Source: Sphingomonas sp. LHG3406-1 (GTDB lineage: Bacteria; Pseudomonadota; Alphaproteobacteria; Sphingomonadales; Sphingomonadaceae). Taken from it: 64,000 bases of DNA. The notes under the pieces are model-generated. The model saw only the letters and a list, made by a program, of their open reading frames with translations, was not told the origin of the DNA and did no database searches. Each line of letters starts with the position of its first letter. The first letter of the stretch is position 1. The DNA lies in contig NZ_CP069128.1 in assembly GCF_029637485.1 (NCBI RefSeq), forward strand, positions 372,001-436,000. Direction: 5' to 3'. Of this stretch, positions 16,204-24,439 are shown one piece after another. Made by a program: the position numbers and the translations under genes.

Positions 16204-16292
16204 CGCGCGCCCCCCTGACCTGCCTTGAGATTAACAAATCGCATAATCCTCCGTTGATTGCTAGTGTGGGAGGCTTGCCAGGGAGGGGACCC
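16204..16292. promoter_or_regulatory. divergent promoter region of kinase and phosphatase genes
   Basis: The 89-bp gap between the kinase ATG (16203) and phosphatase ATG (16293) must hold both promoters or one shared control region. It contains AT-rich TTGAGATTAACAAATCGCAT on the plus strand; no confident -35/-10 pair is assigned. The phosphatase has GGGAGGGG as a ribosome binding site at its right end. Confidence 0.5.
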
Positions 16293-16994
16293 ATGCGGTT
16301 CGAATGTGTCAGCAGGACCCACGTCGGCCTCAAGCGACCGATCAACGAGGACAATTGCCTGCTTCGTCCCGAGAAGGGGCTGTTCGTGGTTGCGGACGGG
16401 ATGGGCGGCCATGAGGCAGGGGAGGTGGCGAGCGCCCGCATCGTCGAGGCTCTGACCCGGCTGGAACCGGTCACGGAAGCCACGGTCGTCGCGACCCTTG
16501 AGCAGGTGAACGACGACCTGCTCGAGCTTGCGCAATCCGGTGAGGCGTCGCGCACCATCGGCAGCACCGTGGTCGGCCTGCTGATGGACGGCGGCAGCCT
16601 GTCCTGCTTCTGGGCTGGCGACAGCCGTGCCTACCAGCTCCGGGATGGCGTGCTGACCCAGCTCAGCCGCGACCACAGTCTGGTCCAGGAACTGCTGGAC
16701 GCCGGCATGATCGATCCCGACCGCGCCCACGCGCATCCGAACGGCAATGTCATCACGCGGGCAGTGGGGGCTTCCGACACTTTGAGGGTTGAGGTCGCCA
16801 GGAGCGAGCTGCGCGCGGGGGACCTTTACCTGCTCGCCAGCGACGGCGTGACCCGGGTGGTGCCGGATGAGGAACTGGGCGCTGCCCTCAACGCGCCCGC
16901 CTCGTCGAACGAGATCGCCGACGGCCTCGTCTGGACCATCCTCCGCCGCGGCGCGCCGGACAATCTGACTATGGTGCTGGTGCGGGTGGGGTAG
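16293..16994 (+). CDS. PP2C-family Ser/Thr protein phosphatase
   Basis: 233 aa from ATG 16293, preceded by GGGAGGGG; a longer in-frame start at 16254 is less likely. Signature motifs run in order: RPINEDN (metal-binding Asp20), FVVADGMGGHEAG (Asp35, Gly36), FWAGDSRAYQLRDG, LSRDHSLVQ, LLASDGVTRVV and PDNLTMVLV (the last metal Asp). The catalytic dinuclear metal site is complete, so it should be an active Mn2+/Mg2+-dependent phosphatase in the cytosol. It is divergent from the membrane kinase gene and presumably dephosphorylates that kinase and its targets. Its last 26 bases overlap, tail to tail, the next minus-strand gene. Confidence 0.9.
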   Translation: MRFECVSRTHVGLKRPINEDNCLLRPEKGLFVVADGMGGHEAGEVASARIVEALTRLEPVTEATVVATLEQVNDDLLELAQSGEASRTIGSTVVGLLMDGGSLSCFWAGDSRAYQLRDGVLTQLSRDHSLVQELLDAGMIDPDRAHAHPNGNVITRAVGASDTLRVEVARSELRAGDLYLLASDGVTRVVPDEELGAALNAPASSNEIADGLVWTILRRGAPDNLTMVLVRVG

Positions 16995-18429
16995 GGGCTT
17001 CGGACATTGCGTGTTCGGGCCCTGGCGCCGATGCCAGCCGATCGAGCCGCTGTGTCCGCCAGCGCAGCAGGATGAGCGCGACCAGCAATGGCGCGATCCA
17101 GATCAGACGGCTTTGATATCTGTCATGCACGTCGGAAAGCGTGCCGGTGACGAAGGCATTCGCGACGAGTGCCGCCACCGTTGCCAGGAGAGCGGAGCCG
17201 GCAACCTGGTCCCTTCGCCGCCAGGCAAGTGGAATGAGCGCGAAGAGGCCGATCAAGCCCGCGAAACTGGCGGTTCCGGTCACCACTTGCAGCGGCACGG
17301 TCTTCAGCTTGCCCTGCATCTGCGCAGAGCCGTTCACCTGATCTCGCAGGTGAGGTCGAAAACGGCTGAGTGCTCCCTGGATCGCACTTTGCTCGGTGAT
17401 GCAAACCTGGGGGCACTCGTCATCGAGGACGGCAAAGGAGAAGAATTGCTCGGTGGTCGCTTCCACCGCGGCCTTGGCAAACAGGCCGGGCGATTGGATG
17501 AGGGCACCGCGAGCGGCAATGCCCAGCTGCGTATCCCAGTCGACGCCCTTCTTGTTGTCTCTCTGCTGCCAGACCGTTGTCCGGAAGATCGAGTCCGGAG
17601 CCCACAGGAGTTTCTGGCTATCGTCGTGGAACTGAGGCGCGATCGCACAAAGATCCTTCACCCGCGGATCGACCGGGCAATTCCTGGCAAGCCATGGCTT
17701 GAGCAGTCCATCCTCGTTGAGGCTGGCGTACAGGAAAGCAGAACTGCGCGGCGCGTAGGTGATCCGGTGGAAGAAGGCGCCGTTCGCAAGCAACTGGCAC
17801 CCGATGATGAAGAGCACGGTAAGTGCGAGTGCGGCCGCCCGGTGCATCACCCCGCGGAACGACAGCCCTGCGATCCACAAGGTCAGGATGGTCGCCGATG
17901 CGCTCGCCACCAGGATGGCGGGGAATGTACTGTGTGGAAGGCAGGCGGCGGCGGCGGCAAGCCAAAGCAGCGGCGAACCGGCGGCGTGCGGGTCCCGACT
18001 TGCGCACAGCCACCCCAGAAGAAGCACGACGACCGCGTAGGCATCTGGCATCAACTGCGATGCATGAAATGGCCCGGTCGTGACCACCAGGATGATCGGC
18101 AACACCCACTGCCAGTTCCGGGCCTCAAGTCGCTTCGCGAGTGCGAAAAGCACGAGCAGGGTCGCGAGCAATTGGGGAACAAGCCCGAGCCAGAGCCCCG
18201 AAAGGCCGTTCCAGGCCATGAGCGGACGCAGGAAGGCGCCGTAGAAGCTGCTTCGGTCGACGAGCCAGAAGTTGCCCCAGGCAACAAAGAGATACCCACC
18301 AGTGTCTGGGAAAAAGTGCGGCAATCCATTCCAGATGGCCGGCCAGATGAGCGCGAGGAGGATCAGTGCGGCGACCGCCAGGGTCGACGGGCGCACCCAT
18401 GCCGCAGGCTTCACGAGCGTCGACAACAA
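16969..18429 (-). CDS. polytopic membrane protein, possibly glycosyltransferase-like
   Basis: 486 aa; the start is a TTG at 18429 or one of the next few non-ATG codons, behind GGGGAGGGG. About ten hydrophobic spans are visible: four or five in the first 230 residues, and the rest after residue 350. A soluble periplasmic-like stretch of about 130 residues with several Cys (ARNCPVDPRVKDLCAIAP, DDECPQVCI) separates them. An early loop with FFPDTGGYLF and Asp/Trp-rich surroundings resembles the first loop of lipid-linked-sugar glycosyltransferases of the GT-C class, but no diagnostic DxD was confirmed. The gene converges on the PP2C gene with a 26-bp tail overlap and is transcribed away from the Tad operon. 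The function call is tentative; membrane location is sure. Confidence 0.6.
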   Translation of the reverse strand: MLSTLVKPAAWVRPSTLAVAALILLALIWPAIWNGLPHFFPDTGGYLFVAWGNFWLVDRSSFYGAFLRPLMAWNGLSGLWLGLVPQLLATLLVLFALAKRLEARNWQWVLPIILVVTTGPFHASQLMPDAYAVVVLLLGWLCASRDPHAAGSPLLWLAAAAACLPHSTFPAILVASASATILTLWIAGLSFRGVMHRAAALALTVLFIIGCQLLANGAFFHRITYAPRSSAFLYASLNEDGLLKPWLARNCPVDPRVKDLCAIAPQFHDDSQKLLWAPDSIFRTTVWQQRDNKKGVDWDTQLGIAARGALIQSPGLFAKAAVEATTEQFFSFAVLDDECPQVCITEQSAIQGALSRFRPHLRDQVNGSAQMQGKLKTVPLQVVTGTASFAGLIGLFALIPLAWRRRDQVAGSALLATVAALVANAFVTGTLSDVHDRYQSRLIWIAPLLVALILLRWRTQRLDRLASAPGPEHAMSEAPTPPAPAP

Positions 18430-18503
18430 CCCCTCCCCGTTGAACTGGAACTCGTAGCGACCTTAACCCATTTACCTGATCGAAAGGGGAGTGAACGACA
18501 AGA

Positions 18504-19322
18504 GTGGGGCGAGCAGGTAGAAGGACGGCGTCCCGCGTGAAGACAGTTCCAGTCATCGCTTCAGTGTCGCGAACCCTTCACCGGCGCTCACTTGGTGTCC
18601 TCGAGTTGCTCGAGGTTCGCCTGCCCCAGATCATGCTTGGCTGGTTTGCCGTCGTCGCGATCGCAAGCATCCTTCGAGTCGCGATCAGTCCCGTCGCCGG
18701 CGCCGCGGTGAGCGGCGCGATGCTCCTTCCTTACCTGCTCCTGATCGGCGCTCCGCTGGCGTCGCTGCTGCTGGCACTCCGCTGGTTCGAGAATGCCGAG
18801 GCCATGCCACAGCCGCAGCTACGGCTGGCAATCTATGGCAGGTGGCGGAACGTCACCGCGGCCGAAGCCGCTCGTCATCCGCTGTTCGGGACCAGCGGCA
18901 TCATGGTATCCCTGCTGGTCGGGATGCTGATGAACGTCCCGTTCCGCGCCGCCGAATATCTGATGACCATGCCGGCGCTTGCGACGAACGCACCGGCCTG
19001 GCTGTCGGTGCTGCACTTCTGGATGACCTTCGATGTCGTGCTGATCAGCAGCCTCTACGTCATCTGCTTCGCGGCCGCATTCCGTCGCGCACCGGTGTTT
19101 CCGCGATTGCTGGTTCTGGTGTGGCTGCTCGATATCGCGATGCAGCTGGTGATCGCGCAGGGCGCGGTCGCGGCCGACTTGCCGGCAAGCGTGGCCGGCC
19201 CGCTGCATGACCTTCTCGAGAAGAACGTCACCAAGGTGCTGATCAGCATGGGGCTGTGGCTGCCTTACCTGATCCTCTCGACGCGCGTGAACGTTACCTA
19301 CCGGCGTCGCATACCGGCCTGA
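18504..19322 (+). CDS. inner-membrane protein, DUF2569-like at its C terminus
   Basis: 272 aa from GTG 18504; a GTG at 18537 is an alternative and would remove an unlikely basic leader. Hydrophobic spans lie near residues 43-60, 66-92, 130-150, 165-190, 195-215 and 240-258, giving a polytopic inner-membrane protein. The end, WLPYLILSTRVNVTYRRRIP, resembles the closing motif of DUF2569 proteins as I remember them, whose role is unknown. The gene faces the Tad operon but is separated from it by about 410 bp, so co-transcription is unlikely. It is divergent from the membrane protein at 16969-18429. Confidence 0.6.
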   Translation: MGRAGRRTASRVKTVPVIASVSRTLHRRSLGVLELLEVRLPQIMLGWFAVVAIASILRVAISPVAGAAVSGAMLLPYLLLIGAPLASLLLALRWFENAEAMPQPQLRLAIYGRWRNVTAAEAARHPLFGTSGIMVSLLVGMLMNVPFRAAEYLMTMPALATNAPAWLSVLHFWMTFDVVLISSLYVICFAAAFRRAPVFPRLLVLVWLLDIAMQLVIAQGAVAADLPASVAGPLHDLLEKNVTKVLISMGLWLPYLILSTRVNVTYRRRIPA

Positions 19323-19734
19323 GAGCCTTGAAGGCCGCGCTCGGCGGGCCGTCCCACGCCGAATCGCCTGGCAGATTCGTTTCTCCAGCGTTCCGAAGGC
19401 GTGTTGCCAGTGCCGCAACCTGTGCGAAAGCGGGACGCTTCGGCTTTCGGCCGAGGGGAACCATGCCGCCGGTTGCGAGAACGAAACATGCGCTAAATCA
19501 ACTACATAAGCCGATGTACTCTGCGAAATGAGTATAATCGAGGTTAAACAGACATGCTTGACAAAGAGTTAAGCGTGGCACCTCTTGGTCGAAGCGATGC
19601 GAGTTGGAAGACCGGGTGGAGAGTGGGCCAGTTTCAGGGGCCGGCCGCCAGTCAGGTCCTCCGGATCGCGCCGCCTGGGGATGTGCAGGGGCCAGCGCGC
19701 CTGCCTTCGGAACGCAACAAAGGGGTTTAAGCAA
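19323..19734 (+). promoter_or_regulatory. leader/promoter region of the Tad pilus operon
   Basis: A 412-bp gap with no credible gene. It becomes AT-rich around 19490-19575, including AAATGAGTATAATCGAGG and CTTGACAAAGAGTTAAGC, the likeliest promoter site; boxes are not assigned with confidence. The long untranslated leader may carry post-transcriptional control of the abundant pilin. The ribosome binding site AAGGGG stands at 19719-19724 before the pilin ATG. Confidence 0.45.
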
Positions 19735-19908
19735 ATGTCGAAGTTCATCAACATGCTCAAGGACGAGTCCGGCGCGTCGGCGGCGGAATATGCTCTGATC
19801 CTCGCGATCGTCGGCACCGCCATCGCTCTGGCCGCCGTCGGCCTCGGCAACTCGATTGCCGGCGCCATGAACGGTGCCAAGACCTGCATCGACAACAAGA
19901 CCTGCTGA
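19735..19908 (+). CDS. flp: Flp/Fap-type (type IVb) major pilin
   Basis: 57 aa from ATG 19735, with AGGGG about nine bases upstream. The leader is short and ends in Gly13; the mature sequence begins ASAAEYALILAIVGTAIAL, with Glu at +5 and Tyr next to it, the class IVb signature cleaved and methylated by a TadV-type prepilin peptidase. The hydrophobic helix (about 20-45) forms the fibre core. The tail carries two Cys (KTCIDNKTC) that could make a small disulfide loop. It is the first gene of the Tad operon, with a 120-bp gap before cpaB, which usually allows higher pilin expression through partial termination or processing. The TCGGC-rich sequence after it forms a likely stem (CCGCCCGCCAC... 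GTGGCGGGCGGC). Confidence 0.93.
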   Translation: MSKFINMLKDESGASAAEYALILAIVGTAIALAAVGLGNSIAGAMNGAKTCIDNKTC

Positions 19909-19912
19909 TGGG

Positions 19913-19942
19913 TTGCCGCCCGCCACGGGTGTGGCGGGCGGC
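19913..19942 (+). terminator. GC-rich hairpin after the pilin gene
   Basis: GCCGCCCGCCAC followed by GGGT and GTGGCGGGCGGC makes a 12-bp stem with a very short loop directly after the pilin stop, then CTCCTCATTTC. There is no long U-run, so partial termination or 3'-end stabilisation of the pilin message is more likely than full termination. Confidence 0.7.
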
Positions 19943-20028
19943 TCCTCATTTCAGCGTAACTGTTGCGTATGCGTCATGGCTTAACGATTGATCCTGCGTT
20001 AAGTTAGTCCGCCAGGGGGACAAAGCGG

Positions 20029-20949
20029 ATGCTGAGAAGGCAATCTCTGATCGCACTGGGGGTGGCCATCATACTTGGCCTCGTCGCAGTCTATCTGGCG
20101 AACATCTACCTGACGTCCCGTTCCGGCCCGGATCAGGGTCCGCCCGAAGGCATGACCCGCGTGGCGGTCGCCGCCGTGCCGCTCGGCTACGGCCAGGAAC
20201 TGACCGTCGAGAAGATCCGCTTCGCGGACTTCCCCACTTCCGCCCTTCCCGCCGGCGCCTTCAAGAATGCGGCCGAGCTGCTGCCGAATGGCAAGCGCCG
20301 GGTGGTGCTTCGGCCGATGGAGGTGAACGAGCCGATCCTCGGTTCCAAGATTTCCGGAGAGGGGCAGGGCGCGTCGATCGCCGCCACCCTTCCCGACGGC
20401 CGCCGTGCCGCGACCGTGCGCATCAACGACGTCTCCGGCGTCGCGGGCTTCATCCAGCCGAACGACAGCGTCGACGTGCTGATCACCCGAGTCCTGGCGG
20501 CAGGGCCGCAGGTGACCGACGTCCTGCTGCAGAACATCCGAGTCATCGCGATGGGCCAGCAGGCGAACAACGAGACCGGTCAGCCGGTGGTGGCAAGCAC
20601 CGCGACCCTCGAGGTGGCGCCGCTCGAAGCGCAGAAGCTGGCCCTTGGGCAGCAGGCGGGCACGCTCAGCCTCGTCCTCCGCAAGCCGGGGGCGCAGGAA
20701 GACATCCAGGGCATCAAGACGATCAGCATCGCCGACCTCCGCTACAGCCTTTACGGCACCGCTCCGCCCGCCGCGCTGACCGCGGTCGCCCGGCCGGTGT
20801 CGCGACCGGCCTCGCGGCCGGTGCGCCGGACGGCCGCGCCTAAGCGGGCTCCTGCCGCACCCGCGGCGCCAAGCGGAACCAACGTGCAAGTCGTCCGGGG
20901 CACTGCAGGCAGCGATTATCAGGTGGGGGGTTATGCTGGTGGCAGGTAA
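20029..20949 (+). CDS. cpaB: Flp pilus assembly protein CpaB (RcpC)
   Basis: 306 aa from ATG 20029. An N-terminal membrane anchor at about 8-27 (LIALGVAIILGLVAVYLANI) is followed by a SAF/AFP-III-like domain (about 42-110: VAVAAVPLGYGQELTVEKIR and VLRPMEVNEPIL). The RcpC/CpaB domain lies at about 115-245, including RAATVRINDVSGVAGFIQPN and VDVLITR. The tail is Pro/Arg/Ala-rich (PVSRPASRPVRRTAAPKRAP) and possibly contacts peptidoglycan. The protein sits in the inner membrane with its domains in the periplasm and is needed for Tad secretin assembly. The stop overlaps the cpaC start by 17 bases, so the two are translationally linked. Confidence 0.93.
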   Translation: MLRRQSLIALGVAIILGLVAVYLANIYLTSRSGPDQGPPEGMTRVAVAAVPLGYGQELTVEKIRFADFPTSALPAGAFKNAAELLPNGKRRVVLRPMEVNEPILGSKISGEGQGASIAATLPDGRRAATVRINDVSGVAGFIQPNDSVDVLITRVLAAGPQVTDVLLQNIRVIAMGQQANNETGQPVVASTATLEVAPLEAQKLALGQQAGTLSLVLRKPGAQEDIQGIKTISIADLRYSLYGTAPPAALTAVARPVSRPASRPVRRTAAPKRAPAAPAAPSGTNVQVVRGTAGSDYQVGGYAGGR

Positions 20950-22447
20950 GGGAAGGGCGCTCGTCGCCCGGCTGGCGCTCTGCGCCACGGCGATGGCGGC
21001 GCTCGCCGTGCCGGCGGCGGCTCAGGCGCAGCGCGTGCTCAGCGAAACGGACGCCGTGCATGCCGGCGAACTCGTCGTCCCGGTCAACAAGAGCCAGGTC
21101 CTGCGGGTCGACCGGGCCTATTCGAAGGCGCTGATCGGAAATCCGGAGGTGGCCGATGTGCTGCCGCTCACCGATCGTTCCATCTACGTGCTCGGCAAGA
21201 AGATGGGCACCACCAGCCTTACCCTCTACGACCGCTCGAACTCGCTCATCGCCGTCATGGACGTCGCCGTCGGGCCGGACGTCATCGGGCTGCGCAAGCA
21301 ATTGTCCGAACTGGTCCCGGGCGACCGCATCGGGGCGAGGATGAGCAACGACAGCATCGTGCTCGAAGGCATCGTGTCCAATGCGGTGTCCGCCAATCGC
21401 GCGGTGCAGATCGCCGAAACCTATGCGCCCGGGAAGGTCGTGAACCTGCTTTCGGTCGGCTCCGCCCAGCAAGTCATGCTCGAGGTCAAGTTCTCCGAGG
21501 TGAAGCGCTCGGCCCTCAAGCAGCTGGGTGCGGGCTTCTTCGTCGGGTCGGACGGCGGCAAGTTCGCCGGCGCCATCGGTGGTGGCGCCGGGCTGGTCGG
21601 CAACGGACCGCCGACGCTCGGCTCCATCGCCGACAGCTTCGGCGTCTTCACCCGAACCTTCCGTGCCTTCGGCACGAACTTCGAGGCCGCCTTCGACGCA
21701 CTGGAGCGCAAGGGGGCGATCACCACGCTGGCGGAACCGACGCTGGTCGCGCTGTCGGGCGAGACGGCCAATTTCCTCGCCGGCGGCGAGTTCCCGATCC
21801 CGGTTGCCCAGGGCAATAGCGGGGGAACCGGCACCGGGACGGGCGGAAGCGCCATCACCATCGAATTCAAGCCGTTCGGGGTGAGCCTGGCGTTCACTCC
21901 GACGGTGCTCGCCGACGGTGTCATCAACCTGCTGGTCGAGCCCGAAGTGAGCTCGATCGACAACAGCGCGTCCATCGTGGTCAACAACCTGCGGATCCCG
22001 GGCCTGCAGACCCGGCGGGCGAAGACGACCGTCGAGCTTCGGGACGGCGAAAGCTTCGCCATGGCCGGACTGCTCAGGAAGGATTTCTCGAGCACGGTCC
22101 GGCAGTTCCCGGTGCTTGGCAACATCCCCATCATCGGAAGCCTGTTCCGATCGACCAACTTCAATCGGGACGAGACCGAGCTGGTGATCATCGTCACCCC
22201 GCGCCTGGTTCGTCCGGTGCGCCCTGACCAGCTTGCTGCGCCCACCGACCGGGTGAAGGGGCCGGCGGACGTCGACATCCTGCTTCTCGGCCGAACCGAC
22301 ACGGGAGTGCCGCCGGTACCGCCGGTCAGCGGAGCGACGCCGCGCCCGAACCTCAACGCACCGGCGACCATCAGTGGTGGTGCTGCAGCGGCGCCTGCCG
22401 CGTCGGCGCCGACCGGCCTCGAAAAGGACTACGGACATGTCCTGTAA
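20933..22447 (+). CDS. cpaC: Tad pilus outer-membrane secretin CpaC (RcpA)
   Basis: 504 aa from ATG 20933. The signal peptide ends near AAAQAQ (about residue 33). The BON/N-terminal domain (about 40-125) contains VVPVNKSQVLRVDRAYSKAL and IYVLGKKMGTTSLTLYD. The secretin domain (about 245-430) carries the typical EPTLVALSGETANFLAGGEF and RSTNFNRDETELVIIVTPRL. A Pro/Ala-rich tail follows. The product forms the multimeric outer-membrane channel through which the Flp pilus emerges. The gene overlaps cpaB upstream by 17 bp and the small lipoprotein gene downstream by 11 bp. Confidence 0.94.
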   Translation: MLVAGKGRALVARLALCATAMAALAVPAAAQAQRVLSETDAVHAGELVVPVNKSQVLRVDRAYSKALIGNPEVADVLPLTDRSIYVLGKKMGTTSLTLYDRSNSLIAVMDVAVGPDVIGLRKQLSELVPGDRIGARMSNDSIVLEGIVSNAVSANRAVQIAETYAPGKVVNLLSVGSAQQVMLEVKFSEVKRSALKQLGAGFFVGSDGGKFAGAIGGGAGLVGNGPPTLGSIADSFGVFTRTFRAFGTNFEAAFDALERKGAITTLAEPTLVALSGETANFLAGGEFPIPVAQGNSGGTGTGTGGSAITIEFKPFGVSLAFTPTVLADGVINLLVEPEVSSIDNSASIVVNNLRIPGLQTRRAKTTVELRDGESFAMAGLLRKDFSSTVRQFPVLGNIPIIGSLFRSTNFNRDETELVIIVTPRLVRPVRPDQLAAPTDRVKGPADVDILLLGRTDTGVPPVPPVSGATPRPNLNAPATISGGAAAAPAASAPTGLEKDYGHVL

Positions 22448-22745
22448 GTGGATCGCGCCCGTACTTGCGGCGGGCCTCCTGGCGGCATGCCAGAGTGTCG
22501 ACCCGGTCAGCCAGTCGCCTGATCCCAGCTTCGGCGAAGTGACTGCCCGCAACAAGATCGTGCAGGTGATCAATCCGGATCCGGCCTATCCCGCCGACGC
22601 GGCGCAGCCAGGCGACAATGGCGAGCGGTCCGCAGCGGCGGTGGACCGCTACGAAAAGGGTAACGTCAAGCAGACGGTCAGGGTCAGCACGGGCGGCACC
22701 GGCGGTGGCAGTGGAGACAGTGGCAGCGGCAGCGGTCCAAACTGA
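22437..22745 (+). CDS. small Tad-operon lipoprotein (CpaD-position)
   Basis: 102 aa from ATG 22437, inside the end of cpaC, with AAGGA seven to eight bases upstream. The signal peptide MSCKWIAPVLAAGLLAAC ends in a lipobox LLAAC, so Cys18 should be acylated. The mature part is short and disordered, ending in a Gly/Ser-rich run (STGGTGGGSGDSGSGSG). Its place between the secretin and tadG corresponds to CpaD, the lipoprotein pilotin of Caulobacter Tad systems. It is much shorter than CpaD (around 200 aa) and shares no obvious domain with it, so a pilotin-like role is inferred from position and lipidation. Confidence 0.82.
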   Translation: MSCKWIAPVLAAGLLAACQSVDPVSQSPDPSFGEVTARNKIVQVINPDPAYPADAAQPGDNGERSAAAVDRYEKGNVKQTVRVSTGGTGGGSGDSGSGSGPN

Positions 22746-22756
22746 GGTGTTGTTCT

Positions 22757-24436
22757 GTGCTCGGTCAATTCGAAAGGTTCATCAGGACTGAGAAGGCGGC
22801 GATTGCCCCGACCGCGGCGCTGGCGATCTTCGCCCTCGTCGCTTCTGGCGGCATCGCTTTCGACTATGCACGTCTTGCCGCCATGGATACCGAGCTCCAG
22901 CAGGCCGCCGACCAGGCGGCCCTCGCGGCGGCTACTCAGTTGGACCGGACCGCCAATTCACAGACCAATGCGATTGCGGCGATCAACAACTCGACCGTAA
23001 CGGACCGGCTGGCGGTGAACGCAACGCGATTTGCCAATGACGATCTTGGTACGAACGTCGAGTTCTCAACAACGGACACCAAGGGGACCGCAAGTACCAG
23101 CGACGATGCTGTCACGACCCACGTCACCTTCTGCAGCTCCTTCGACGATTCGAAAGCCGACAGGGATGAGGCGTGCGTCGAGACCACAAGTGGTGCTCAA
23201 AGCCGCTTCGTCATGGTCACCACCACGATGCGGACTGCCAAATACGCCTTTACGCCGATCGTGGCCGTGTTCGGTGGAACGGTTTCCGCGACTGCCGTTG
23301 CGGGCGTCGAGAGCTCGATCTGCAATGTCGCGCCCCTGTTGGTGTGCGCGCCTAGTAACAACTTCCCTGCTGATTCGGATGTCGGAAAAGGTCTTCGGAT
23401 GAAGACGGCTGGCGGCAACAGCTGGGCACCAGGCAACTATGGGTATCTTGACTTCGGCAACGGCAACCCGGCCGTGCTGGCGGCCTTGCTCGGCAACGGT
23501 CTAAATGGCTGCCAGAGTACCGACGACGACCAGACCGAGCCTGGCAACAAGAACGCCACCGACGCAGTCAACACTCGGCTGGATGTCTATGCAGGCTTGA
23601 ACAAGAACGATGCGGCGACCTGCGTGCCCTCGACCGGTTCCGCTTGCCCTGCGAAAAACACGCGTAAGGACATGACCCTTACGATGACGTACACGATCCG
23701 CGCGTCATCGGAGCCGGCGTCGTCTCCGGACTGCGGAACAGCGGCTGGTGGTCGGCCGCAGGACGCCACGGGCCAGGTCGAATATAGCGACTGGGTACAG
23801 ACCACCCCCGCTCGTCAGTTCGGACGAGATACGTGTCACTACACGAACACCTGCGCCATGTCCGGTACGGAGAATAACTTCGGCGACGGCAACTGGGATC
23901 GCGAAGGATACCTTTCAGCAAACCATGGAGTCAGTGCGGCCACGGTGGCTGCTTCCATTGGCGGCGGAGCGACAGCGGCAACGCTGACCCGCTATCAGGT
24001 CTACAAGTGGGAGCTTGCGAACGCCGCCAGCGGCACGCTTGGACCGAGGACCATCGCGACGGGCGCTTGGGAGAAGCAGGGGCAGAACTACAAGATAACA
24101 AAGCAATGCGCGTTCAATCAGCCGCGTTTTGCGAGTGCGGCCGCAGATACGGCGAAGGATCGCAGGGTGCTTCCGGTTGTCTCGGCGAATTGCGCGAACC
24201 TCACCGGCAAGGGAGGCTCCGGGCAGGTGGGCGGATACACCATCCTTCGGGTTTTCGATGTATTCATCACCGAACCATCGTTGACCCGAACGGCAGCGCA
24301 AACCGGCGTCAGTGGAGCGTCGGTCGGGACGGATGAGAAGGAAATCTATGGCGAGATAATCGGACCTGCGACGCCGGTCGGCGGAGGTTCGGGCTTTCAA
24401 TATTACAGCCGCAACCGGCCCTATCTGGTGCGCTAG
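22757..24436 (+). CDS. tadG: TadG-like pilus assembly protein
   Basis: 559 aa from GTG 22757 behind GAGGTG. An N-terminal Tad_N-type segment with one transmembrane helix (about 14-35, AAIAPTAALAIFALVASGGIAFDY) continues into the long alpha helix LAAMDTELQQAADQAALAAA found in TadG proteins. The large remainder is extracytoplasmic, Thr/Asn/Gly-rich and has about a dozen Cys, suggesting several disulfides. Members of this group anchor or regulate the Flp fibre, and some have von Willebrand-like insertions. No MIDAS motif was recognised here. It lies between the lipoprotein and two TadE-like minor pilins, all closely spaced on one strand. Confidence 0.88.
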   Translation: MLGQFERFIRTEKAAIAPTAALAIFALVASGGIAFDYARLAAMDTELQQAADQAALAAATQLDRTANSQTNAIAAINNSTVTDRLAVNATRFANDDLGTNVEFSTTDTKGTASTSDDAVTTHVTFCSSFDDSKADRDEACVETTSGAQSRFVMVTTTMRTAKYAFTPIVAVFGGTVSATAVAGVESSICNVAPLLVCAPSNNFPADSDVGKGLRMKTAGGNSWAPGNYGYLDFGNGNPAVLAALLGNGLNGCQSTDDDQTEPGNKNATDAVNTRLDVYAGLNKNDAATCVPSTGSACPAKNTRKDMTLTMTYTIRASSEPASSPDCGTAAGGRPQDATGQVEYSDWVQTTPARQFGRDTCHYTNTCAMSGTENNFGDGNWDREGYLSANHGVSAATVAASIGGGATAATLTRYQVYKWELANAASGTLGPRTIATGAWEKQGQNYKITKQCAFNQPRFASAAADTAKDRRVLPVVSANCANLTGKGGSGQVGGYTILRVFDVFITEPSLTRTAAQTGVSGASVGTDEKEIYGEIIGPATPVGGGSGFQYYSRNRPYLVR

Positions 24437-24439
24437 GAC

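Noticed and set aside
15122..16567. Long minus-strand frame overlapping the kinase gene in another frame
   Set aside because: The kinase frame carries all catalytic motifs; the alternative product is Arg/Gly-rich without any domain.
10673..16994. Interpretation of kinase, phosphatase and FHA genes as part of a type VI secretion locus
   Set aside because: These three functions do regulate some T6SS loci, but no tss structural gene (sheath, TssM, TssK, ClpV, Hcp) is in the window.
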